Positions 37,722-48,800 of a stretch of DNA of 64,000 bases are shown piece by piece. The notes beneath the pieces were generated by a model that worked only from the letters and a program-made list of their open reading frames with translations, was not told the origin of the DNA and searched no databases. The DNA lies in contig OX359198.1 in NCBI GenBank assembly GCA_947172415.1, positions 4,681,401 to 4,745,400 on the forward strand. The letters are read 5' to 3'. Both the position numbers and the translations under genes were made by a program. Source of the stretch: Chondrosia reniformis. Taxonomy: Eukaryota > Porifera > Demospongiae > Chondrillida > Chondrillidae. Numbering within the stretch: the first letter of the stretch is position 1; the number at the start of each line of letters is the position of its first letter.

Positions 37722-40700
37722 TCAACTACCAGTATGGGTAATGGCCTCTTTGACCAGTTGACAGACAGTGTCAGCACAGCCCCACGAATAGTTGATCCCA
37801 TTGCTCCCATGACCATAGTTATGGATAACAATTCCATTCTGAAGCTTCTTGGATTCAACACGAATCTTTTTCCTACAAAAATTAAATATTACTACTAATT
37901 ATGATTCAAAAAAGGTTATGCTAATTAAGTCTTTTAAATAATATCTAAAGTAACACTAACAAAACATTAAAATAGTATCACCTGTAAGGTCTCCTGCCAG
38001 TCCATTCTGACAGCTTTGTGCATTTTCTCATGTTTGGTATGAATCTACTTGCTCCATCTATAATGTCACTAGTAATGTCTGGGTTTACCTGTGTGGAATT
38101 CAAATCTGGAATGGTAACTCCACCTAGTACCACAGAACCATCTGGACGAGGTAAAATTAAAACATGGCTGTCTATAGCAGGCTTGTCCCATATAATAAAA
38201 TGGTTCAACCAAGGAGCTTGAACACTCATCAATTGTCCAAAGTAAGGTTTGACTTGTTTATCATTGGCTAGATCTGCTGCTCCTAGTCCAGCACAGTTAA
38301 TTACTACATGAAAATCTGTAAGAAGGTCTTCAAGACTAGTTATCACCTTTTCAATGATGGGAACACCACTCTTTTCAATGTCTTTCATAAGCCAAGGTAG
38401 ATACATGCTACATAATATGGAATAAGATACGTACATTACAATGTAAACACACAATTAGTTATAATTATTACAGATTTCTAATACTAAATACATACAACTG
38501 AGCATCACCCCTAAAGGGTTTCCAGTTTTTGAGAAAAAAAGTTATTGATAGTCAAACGCACAAAAAGACTAAAGCTGCTTGCTCTCCCTATACGTATGGA
38601 TGGTAAGCAATGTAGAACTGATTAATCAAACTATCTACATTATGTATGTACAAAAAATATTACACAATGGCATATTGACTTCATATTTATAAATATAAAA
38701 AAATACATTTTTTTTCTATTCCTTCTTCTTTGTTCAATAAAAAGCAACAATTACTATATGAGAACTGCCTATTACCTGCAGTAACCTTGTAATGTAGAAG
38801 GGATCGATGGGTTTCAGTATGTATGGGAAAGAGAAAGAGGTGCATATACGTACGTATGTAGCACTAACTTATATGTCACCAGATTTAATAAAATCTCTAT
38901 CTATAGGCGAAACAGCAGCCCATGATAACATGAACACCATTTTCTACATACTATGTCTATTCTATGGTAAAAGGGCTAAAAGGAATTAAACCTAGTATCT
39001 AGTGAGAACTTTGGATGAGGAACAGCAGTCTTTTTTTTATTATTCTGTTCCAATGGGCAAGAAAGCTGTTTCTGGGAACATCACCCTTTATCAGTCTGGA
39101 AGCCTTTCTACATTAGACCCTAGCTCATATTAGTTTAGGTCATGTACAAACTTACAAAAGTATGGATTATAATTTCAAAAACTCACTTACAAAGTACTGT
39201 TAGCGTACTGTAAAACTGAGTGTTGGGCTGATCTGGAATTAGATTCATACGTTCCCTTTCCTCCCTTTTGACTGTTCTGTAACCAATCACTATGTCTTTG
39301 AACCAAGCCTCTTCAACAGGGACCGAATCAGCAATATTGCCTTTGGAATCATCAATTACATAGCCTGAAATTAAATTAACACCACATTCCACGGGACCTT
39401 TGGTTTGGTACAACTACATATATAAAAATAGTAGTAAGTCCAAAGTACTCTGCAATAATTAAACAAAGAAAATGGACTTAAAAAACAATGGACAATTTCT
39501 AAATCAATTCTCCACACAAACTTATAACTTTCTGATCAAATGCACAACCTTCTAACTGTACTCAGAGAGAGATTTAAAAATGGCGGTTAGAGCTGAATTA
39601 ATGGTGACATTGCTCCTATTACTTCTTATTATATCCCAAGCTATTGTTTAGAACTTGGCTATGCTATGGGCATAGAGAGTCGTCCACTGATTATTGAGAG
39701 TGCTTTGTCTTGCAGAGGGGCTTTCCCGATGATTGTTCCATTGTGGGAAAAAAGTTCACACCTTCGAACAAGATTGTTTCTGCGACGGTGTGGTATTCCT
39801 TGGCAGTATTGGATGATTCTTCAAGCTAGTGATGTTGAGTTAAATCCAGGGCCTGTAAGGTACCCGTGTACAACCTGTAGTAAGCCTGTAAAGAGAAATC
39901 AGCGTGGGTTACTTTGTGACGTATGTGAACAATGGATGCACGCTACTTGTTGTGGCATTGATGAGACTGAATACGAAAGACTTTGTTTAGCCGAGGAGGA
40001 GAAGTGGCTATGCGAAGCATGTAAGTCTTCAGAGTGTACCATGGAGTCCTGCACTGAATCACCACTGTGGAATCAATCATCTATCATGCAGCATTTTACT
40101 AGTAGTGGCAGATCATTATTGGTTAGCCATCTCAATATAAGGAGCTTAGTGCCCAAGTTTGATGAGTTGCAACACCTAATTGAGGATCTGGGTGACTGTC
40201 CTATGGTGCTTGGGTTGAGTGAAACTTGGCTTGATGATACAGTAGGAAGCTCTGAGATATCCGTTGAGGGTCACAGATTGTATAGAAGAGACAGGCATGA
40301 GGGAAGAGGTGGCGGTCTTTTACTATATGTCACTAACAGGATTAAAAGTATTCAAAGAAATGACCTTGAGTGAGACAATATGGAGGTAATATGGATTGAG
40401 GCAAGGGCTGGAATGGAAAGTCTTCTGATTGGCAATATGTACAGACCACCAAATGCTCCCTCTGCATGGATGAAATGTATGTCAGAGATGCTTGAAGTGG
40501 TAGTCCAAGAAAGCAAGGCTACAATATTAATTGGGGACATTAACTGTAACATGCTTAATCCTGACAGCCATACAGGAAGGCTAAATCTGGTGACTACAGA
40601 ATTTGACTTTTCTCAGATAATAACCAATCCTACCAGTGTGACACAGAACATGGAGACCCCCATAGACCTTCTCCTTATCACGAACCAGGACATGATTGAA

Positions 40701-42774
40701 ACTGTTTGATGCAGTGAAGTTGGTATGAGTGATCATGTTATGATATATGGGATGCTTGATACTACCATCGGAAAGGAAAAGCAGAAGCAGCATGTACGAA
40801 AAGTGAAAGACTTTCATAAATGTAATCAGGAGGAGTTAATTGACAGCCTGACAGGAATGCTCCTGGGAGGAAACAGAGAGTATGTGTTGGAGGTATTCAA
40901 TCAGACTGGACCCATGGTGCCGCAGGGTTCCATCTTGGGTCCACTGCTTTTTACTATCTTTGTTAATGATCTGCCCAATACGATTCAGAAGTGTCGAATT
41001 AAGCAGTACGCTGACGATACCACTGTAACTTGTGTAGCAGATGATCATACAGCTCTAGAGATGATGATGGAGAGTGATATGCAGAGGATTTCTCAATGGG
41101 CGGATAAGAATGGGTTGAAACTAAATATAAAGAAAACCCAGTTGTTACTGCTAGGCAGAAGGAGGGGGCAAACAGAGTTGGCGGAGGTGTAAGTAAGGTT
41201 GAATGAGAATCCTTTACCAAGAAGTAAGGATGTGAAGTGCTTAGGAGTCTGGATAGATGATTGTTTGATCTGGAAAAGACATATTTATTTTGTGAGGAAG
41301 ATAGATGGATAGATAGGCAAGAATTAGAAGGCCCGGAGTGTATTACCGACATCAATCAAGACTAAGCTGTACAACGCATTGGTCTTACCCCACCTTGACT
41401 ACTGCTCTGTAGTTTGGCAAGAATGTACCAAGGACCTGCAAAGAAAAGTAGAACGGATTCAAAACTATGGTATGCGCCTAATCCTTTCGAAACCACCAAG
41501 GACACCTAGTGAAGAACTGAGACTAAGACTCAAATGGTTAGCGTTAGTAGAAGGACGGAGAATTAATAGATTGGCTTTAGTCCACAGATGCACTAAGGGT
41601 GGTGGTCCTTGATGCATGACAAGTATGATCCAGACAAACAAGGCTGCTGGCTGCCGATCTACAAGAGGGTGGACCAAATTGCATGTGTTCCCAGCATGGA
41701 CATCCTTTTATGGGAAATCATTTACATGTAGAGGAACACACGATTGGAACCTCCTCCCAAGTGACATCAGAACCATCAAGTCAGGAAACATCTTTAAGCA
41801 AACATTGAGAAGATACTGTCTGCAAGAAACACTATCTTATTAATTATTTATAAAATTATAATGCAACTGTTATCATGATAAATCTAAGCAATTTTTGGCA
41901 ATAACATTATTTATTTACATATATATTTATATATTTATGTAACTAATCAATATACCCAAGTTGACCAGCAATTTCAGCTGATGGGTTCTTCCTGTTGAAA
42001 TATCATTATTCAATTCAATTCAAATTCAATTCAATTCAAACCTAAAAAGTCGTGCAAGATTCTGCATATCCTCACATGCACTTAACTGATTATAATTATT
42101 AACACTCACGTAACCAATCCACTAGGGAACTGGTTACTATATACACTGCAAATACACCAAATCTTAAGAGTTGTAACTACAGCTTCTCTAGTGCCGGAAG
42201 GAGACATACTATACCCTACTACCTCATACAACAGAATCAGAGTGTTAGATCTAAAACTGTTATCATGTACGCACCCTTTCGTAACCCTCATTACATAGCC
42301 AAAACACAGCTGTTTCATATGCTGGTCCAAGCTGACTCATTGATCTGAAGTAACTCTATTAACTATCGCCCAAATATCTTCACTAATTCACATATGCATT
42401 GTGTGTTGACCAATGCAAACATCTTACAATTGATTGAAATTACATAACTCCTTACTTTAGTAAATTAGCACTGATTAGCAGAGGCTGGGACAATGCAACT
42501 CTGTTATACATATGTTAGGACTCTGTTCACTTACACTTAAGAAGTGGCTGAATGTCTTGACAAACCAGCGTCTTTGTTGCATCCTATATTGTTCGTCTAC
42601 TTCCTTTCCGAGTTCGTACGGTATAAGAATAGCTCCTGATGCGTTACTCAACGTATTCGGAGAGACCCTATCGGCAAACACTTTAATATTTGTGATTCCC
42701 TCTTGGATGAGTCTCCAAGCAACGGACAAGCCAGATATACCAGCACCAACTATCGCTATCCTTTTGTCGGCCAT
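37722..42774 (-). CDS. D-amino-acid / D-aspartate oxidase, paralogue A
   Basis: FAD flavoenzyme that oxidatively deaminates D-amino acids to keto acids with H2O2, normally in peroxisomes. Exons on the minus strand: 42774-42535, 39413-39187, 38407-37982 and 37872-37722; phases 0/2/2 fit and the total is 347 residues, the usual length for DAO/DDO. The N-terminal FAD fold is IAIVGAGISGLSVAWRL. The DAO signature VIHNYGHGSNGINYSWGCA is complete and GRRPYR supplies the conserved substrate-carboxylate arginine. The C-terminus ends HTGS, with no PTS1 peroxisomal tripeptide. The sequence alone does not decide between neutral and acidic D-amino-acid substrates. Intron 1 (3.1 kb) holds a plus-strand CR1-like LINE. 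Paralogue B lies head-to-tail upstream. Confidence 0.93.
38930..39115. repeat. Dispersed repeat family, copy in oxidase A intron 2
   Basis: Contains AAGCTGTTTCTGGGAACATC and GAGAACTTTGGATGAGGA, matching 34915-35115 in the same orientation with divergence. Confidence 0.6.
39666..41843 (+). pseudogene. CR1-like LINE ORF2 with N-terminal 2A motif and PHD finger
   Basis: One reading frame runs through the whole span but is cut by nonsense codons only (TGA at 40371 and 40707, TAA at 41190, and further stops near 41310-41330 and 41610). Order: a 55-residue leader; a 2A-like motif DVELNPGP; a PHD-type finger (YPCTTCSKPV ... LLCDVCEQWMHATCC ... WLCEAC); the APE endonuclease start (LLVSHLNIRSLVPKFDEL, LGLSETWLDD, LIGDINCN); then an abrupt jump to RT motifs VPQGSILGPLLF and QYADDTTV. 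The RT thumb (KCLGVWIDD, LPHLDYCSVVW) and a C-terminal DWNLLPSDI tail follow. The RT fingers and motif A are deleted near 40870-40915. It lies antisense inside oxidase A intron 1. Confidence 0.9.
39831..39854 (+). other. 2A-like ribosome-skipping motif in LINE ORF
   Basis: Codons 56-63 of the LINE frame spell DVELNPGP, fitting the 2A consensus D-x-E-x-N-P-G-P, at which ribosomes fail to form the Gly-Pro bond. 2A motifs near the N-terminus have been described in CR1-like and other APE-type LINEs of sea urchin and other invertebrates. Confidence 0.8.
42007..42042. repeat. ATTCA-type simple repeat, likely LINE 3' tail
   Basis: TTCAATTCAATTCAAATTCA-type repeats begin about 160 bases after the end of the CR1-like frame and probably mark its 3' terminus. 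Confidence 0.55.
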
Positions 42775-43001
42775 TTTTAATTTTAATGACGATGGGCGGA
42801 GTTTGACCTATGGTTTGACTTATAAAAAGGCAGCCATTTAAATTTTACATTGTATTGACTGCTGTACATGTAGTACACTTAAAATATTCTCACATATTGA
42901 TAAACACAACTGATTTTGTGCAACAGCTTAATATAAATTAGAAAAGTTGAAATTTATCAGTGTCAATTAAGATTTTAACTAGTAGATGTACGTAGCTAAA
43001 C

Positions 43002-45236
43002 CTATAAAAGACTTTTTGGTCGATCTGTTTTAGCTGTTGCCTCTTTGACCAGTTGACAGACAGTGTCAGCACAGCCCCACGAATAGTTGATCCCATTACC
43101 CCCATGACCATAGTTATGAATAACAACTCCATTCTGAAGCTTCTCTGATTCAACACGAATCTTTTTCCTATACAAGGATATATTGACTGTAGCTGACTAG
43201 ACATTGTAATAGTTTCAAGTCCAATATAACAATATTGTAAGTAAGCATAATGAAATGTTGCAGATCTTGCTGGTGCCAATACTTACCTACAAGGTCTTGC
43301 ACCAGCCCATTCCTTTATGATAGGAGCTCTCTTTAGACTTGGAACATACTGGGCAGTTTCCTCAGTGATCTTCTTACTAATATCTGGTTTAACTTCACCG
43401 GAATCTAGATTCTCAATGGTGGTACCTCCTAGCATGACAGAGTTATCTGGACGAGGTACAATAAGTATGTAATGGTCTCCAGTGATGTCAAAGATGAAGT
43501 ATTTCAACCAGGGAGCCTTGACACTCATTCCTTGACCAAACACAGGCTGGAGCCCATTATCATGGGCAAGTTCTCTTGAGGCCAGCCCAGAGCAGTTGAC
43601 CACTATGTCACTATCAGTAAGTACATCATTGAGGTCCACCACATGTCTCTTAATGATGGGGACACCTTTACTTCTAATACAGTCAGTTAGCCATGGTAGA
43701 TATTGGCTATATATAGAACATATTATAAAGAGTAGACAGATTTATATATAATGCATTATGAAGAAAATAATGTGTAATGATACTATGTTTTTAAAACCAC
43801 ATCAGTATAGGTGTATACAGGGCTACATGCAGAATTCGGGTCTAGGGGGCAAAATGAAAAATTTCAAAGTTTAGGGGGGCAATGGTATGAGGGTGCCGAA
43901 GCAGTTTAGGGGTTCATGTTCTCTATAGGAAGTTGTCTGGGGCAAGTGTCCCCCTTGTATACAGCCCTGTTATATGTACATGGTAGTACAATGGCGAAGT
44001 ATAATAGTTGGATAGAAAACATACAGGCCATGCCATGCATGGAAAACAGTTGTAACTTATTTAGCTCTCAATCCATATGAAGGGAAATCCCTCACTACCT
44101 CTATCCCCATTTACACTTAATCCTAGTAATGTGCTCTAAGTTAGACCCTCCCTCCGGTTAGGCCATGATAATGAGCCTCCCATAAGTTTGAAGGATAATT
44201 ACGGCTTATGTAGAGAGAGAAGTAACACTTCCCTGAACATCCAAGCTCTATAACTAGGTATCAAATAATTAACATGCATCTACTTTACTGTACTAACTAA
44301 ATTGTTACAGTAATTAAAATTAAAATTATGCCAATAGGTAATTCATGATAGCAATTTGATGCTAAACATCTCATATATAAACTTACTTGCAGTTTACTAC
44401 AAATGTAGTGTAGAACCACGTCTCGGACTGATCAGTAGGAAGGTTCATGTTCTTACACTCCTCCTGGTCGACCCTTCTGAAACCTATCACTATGTCCTTA
44501 TACCATGGCCCTTCCATCCCTCCATTATCATCCCTCTCCACTTGATACCCGGGGACCAGACTTACTCCAGCTCCTGAGGCCTTTGGGGACTGGTAAACCT
44601 GCATTAACAAACAGGCTATAACCAGACAGACATACCCCACCATACCACTCAGGGGTGGATGTAGAAGTTTGTTGGGGGTGCTTTAGCATATCTTTAAATC
44701 TGCCACTGCAGACCAACCTTACTTCTAATACCTTCACCAATACACAAGTATTTATACAGTATTAGTGATATTGGTATAAATTGATGGTAAACGTTTAAAC
44801 GGTATGGATCAGTGTATATTATATATACTATTTACACAGAATCTGAAGGGTTCCTCCCGTATTATGTATAACTAGGACATAGCGCTGTGAGGGATGACCA
44901 GGGTATATATCCAGATGTACCTTTAGTGCATTCGGCGATGTGGCCTAGGGCACAAACATAGCGCCAAGTTTTAGCTGAAAATGTACAGAATATTACCTCT
45001 AGAAAATACTTGAATGTCTTTTCAAACCAATTCCTTTGTACTTCCAAGTATTGTTTATCCTCTGTAACGAGAAGGCTGTAAGGTACCAAGATGGCCGCGG
45101 CTGTGTCACTAAGTGTATGCGGAGAGAAATTGTCAGAGTATACAACGAGGTTGGTAAACCCTTCTTGTAGGAGTCTCCAGGCGACACTCAGGCCAGATAT
45201 ACCCGCACCTACAACAGCCACTTTAGGAGCAGCCAT
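43002..45236 (-). CDS. D-amino-acid / D-aspartate oxidase, paralogue B
   Basis: Same enzyme family as paralogue A. Exons: 45236-44997, 44598-44387, 43706-43287 and 43167-43002; identical phases, and the same 240-nt first exon length. The product is 345 residues. Motifs: VAVVGAGISGLSVAWRL (FAD), DIVVNCSGLASRELA, GQGMSVKAPW, GARPCR (the Arg-containing substrate segment) and VIHNYGHGGNGINYSWGCA. The C-terminus is PKSLL, close to but not a standard PTS1 tripeptide. The last exon is almost identical in DNA to that of paralogue A, whereas exons 1-3 are clearly diverged. The short, compact introns contrast with paralogue A. Confidence 0.94.
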
Positions 45237-45285
45237 ATTGTTGTAACAAGGTGAAATCCAAGGGACAGTCCCTGATTAATGTGTT

Positions 45286-45615
45286 TAACCATAGATCTTA
45301 TATACCGTAATTCGGGAAATTTTCGGTGTTGTGTCAAACCACGAAAATTTATTACACGAAATATTTTTAACAACGAATAATAACACGTTGTACAATCTAC
45401 GTATATGTAAACGCAACACAGCTGAGCGCGGCGAAAATGGCTCTACTGCTACCGATACCTGCAGCGCAAGGACGGTTTACCGGACCCAAAGGGCTCACTT
45501 TCGTCCGCAGTACCAGCAGCAACAATCGTTCGTGCGACCCAGACCACGAAAATATTTTAACACGAAAATTTCCCGAACTACGGTACTTACGTAAGTATAT
45601 AAGATCTATGGTTTA
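45286..45615. mobile_element. Nested inverted repeat between oxidase B and SAM synthetase
   Basis: Outer arms TAACCATAGATCTTATATA and TATATAAGATCTATGGTTTA enclose inner arms CCGTAATTCGGGAAATTTTC and GAAAATTTCCCGAACTACGG; the right side has an extra CTTACGTAAGTA between them. The inner part has the same end type as the MITEs at 9829 and 21374. It starts 50 bases upstream of the oxidase B ATG. Confidence 0.8.
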
Positions 45616-45879
45616 ACGCAATTTGGCATGTGTTAGGTCGAGTAATTGTGGTTAGTAGTGTATACGAAATGGTGTTAAGTGAAACGTACATTTCGCTTGC
45701 CTAGGCTAATTCGTAGGTACTTTTCGAAACATTTCGCCAGCTTGCTATACGTGCGCTACATGCTATTGCACGCGTTTACGGATCTTGCCCAATTGACATT
45801 TAAATATTTTCCTAAATATATAATAACTTCTCAACTGCCGAAAATGAAAATAGCATAGTTATCATTGACTAATTATGTT

Positions 45880-48800
45880 TTAATGCATCTCTAAGGCCTT
45901 TGGTTGTTCCCATGGAAATTCACTTCTGCCAAAATGACCATAACAAGCAGTCTTCTGGAACCAAGGTTCTCTAAGGTTAAGATCCCTACAGATATAAGAA
46001 GTTAAAGGACCATAAACAAAGTGCAAAATATCTCTAACAGTAGCCTTAAATTGAATATTTCTGAAACAAAATCACACATGCATACTAATTGTATAAGATG
46101 CATCATTTGTAGGTTCATGGCAACTAGTACTATCAACTAGTGCTACTTCCTTTAACCTACTATCAACTAGTGCTACTTCCTTTAACCTACTATCAACTAG
46201 TGCTACTTCCTTTAACCTACTATCAACTAGTGCTACTTCCTTTAACCTACTATCAACTAGTGCTACTTCCTTTAACCTACTATCAACTAGTGCTACTTCC
46301 TTTAACCTACTATCAACTAGTGCTACTTCCTTTAACCTACTATCAACTAGTGCTACTTCCTTTAACCTACTATCAACTAGTGCTGCTTCCTTTAACCTAC
46401 TAACTACATAAAGGTACAACTCTGAAATGAAGTCTGTAAACAGCAAATACTTTCAATAATCCTACTAAAAACTCACCTAATGATGATTCCTGGTCGAAGA
46501 TCAAAATTGCGTACTACAATCTTTAGGAGTTCATCATCGGGTTTGGTTCCAGTTCCATATGTGTCAATGTGAATGGAAACTGGTTCAGCTATTCCAATGG
46601 CATATGAGACCTAAGAAAAAAAGAATTAACACAAATAAATAGTTTCACATTAATAAGCAACATTTAGAGACATTAAGGGTTAGAGTGCTATGGTAACATC
46701 TGTCAGACATAGTTACACCCCTTTAAATAACCACCTCAATATGGCGACCATCTTAAAAAGCAACCATAAATTTTAGTCCCAAATTAAATGCTGTATTTTT
46801 AATAGCCAATTCATTCATAAATGCAACCACCTCACTATGGGGTGCCAAACGTGTCAAAATGTAGCATTCACTCTGTTAGGGATATCAGGCTCTGATATAA
46901 AACATATCATGACCTAATATATATGCATACATATCATAAGCTGATATTAAAACATATCATAAGTTGATATTAAAACATATCATAAGCTGATATTAAAACA
47001 TATCATAAGCTGATATGAAAACATATCAGGACCTGATATTAAAACATATCATAAGCTGATAGGAAAACATATCAGGACCTGATATTAAAACATATCATAA
47101 GCTGATATGAAAACATATCAGGACCTGATATTAAAACATATCATCATAAGCTGATATGAAAACATAAAACTACATGGTGTTATATGGCTACAAATACAAA
47201 TGACATAACCTATACTGAAATAACACTTAATGCAATGGCTCTTTGTGAGCATGCTCAGCTCCATGTGGTGTACTGTGGCTTCAATTGGAAAGTTGTAAAA
47301 AGGAACATTCTGCCAGTTTGTACTGACCAAGTATTCAATTAAAGTGATATGGATCATGATCAACTGAGAGATTTAATCACAGATGCTGTGGAACAGGTTA
47401 TTGAAAGCAGGTAAGACTTTATGGTTTACTATTTACATTTATTGTACTGACATTAATAAGTTATATGATCTACCCTAGGACACCAACACTACCAACATCT
47501 AGACCACATCTACCATCAACTATTCCTCCCACCAGTGATTCTAATACCAATCCTTTACCTATAACACTCTCCACTCAAAATCGACCATCTGTACTTAGGA
47601 ATAGGCCCCTTTCACAGAGGAAATCTGGGAAGGAAAAGGTACCACGTCTGATAACATGGGACAGAAACATTGTTTGCTTGCCAAAGAACTATCATGGTAA
47701 AGGTGGCAATAGGAGAGTTTTGCCCATTCCAAAGGGAAAGGCACGAATATCACTTCAAGCAAGGGGCCTTTGTGGAAAAATCCGCCTCCACTCAGAAATG
47801 TCAGAAAGTGAGGTTTCGAAAGAAGTCAGATCCACTTTTCAAGATGCAATGGGGCAAGACAGCAACTTCCCATTTTGTTTTCTCCAAACTGGTGGGGGAG
47901 GTACCAAGTCATTAACAATGCCGGCTGTTTCCTCATCATTTACTTGGACAGCAAAGGAAGTTGCAAAACTTAGTGGTCAAGGGTGTCTCTATATCCAGGC
48001 AGAGGCAGAGCTGGCAAAAGCTGATTATGAAAGTGACAAGGAAATAGATCTGACCAAGGATGAAGAACATGATCACAAAGTACTTATATATATATACGTA
48101 TATCAGTAAACTATGTTACATAATACCTTCCTTATGGTAACTAAGGCAGCTATATCTTATATTTCTCTCATGCTATAGGAAACCAGTGATGATCAATCCC
48201 CACAGGCTGAGATCATTGCAGACTGTGGTACTGTCAGTACAGGTAGTTCAACCAGACAATGTCAATCCTCTTCAAATTCAGGACCTTCCACTAGACATAT
48301 CCCACAGCTATCAAGAGATAGGGCCCTTTATGAAAACAGGTAAATTACAAGAGCTATATAGCAGATCTCACAAATAAATTAGTATTAGGGAATCATTATG
48401 TACCTAAATGATCTTTCACAGTTCCGAGAGTGACCAATCAGACAGTGACATAAAAATAGAAGATATTGCAATGCAAAAGGCATGTGAGATTAGCTATCTC
48501 ACAGAAATACAGCAACAACGGAATAGCAAGTAAGTTAAAATACTTTGGTATTGCATAAGTTCATCCATGGTTGCATATGCTGTGCTAGTATGCAAAACGA
48601 AGGGAAACTTACATTTTTCTTAGATCAATTGAAACCATCATACAATAAATGCGCATTCTACACCAGCTTCCTGAGAATCACCCGATGGGGGATTCCAGTA
48701 TCAAAATCCAAATCAGGAGAAAAAAGCTGTGGAGAGATACTTTACGTGCCTTCAGGCAACCGGATTTTACTACAAAGAAATGGTTAGAGATTCAAGGTTT

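Noticed and set aside
46140-46403. Repetitive open frames on both strands
   Set aside because: They arise because the 30-bp minisatellite unit is a multiple of three. No homology or start context.
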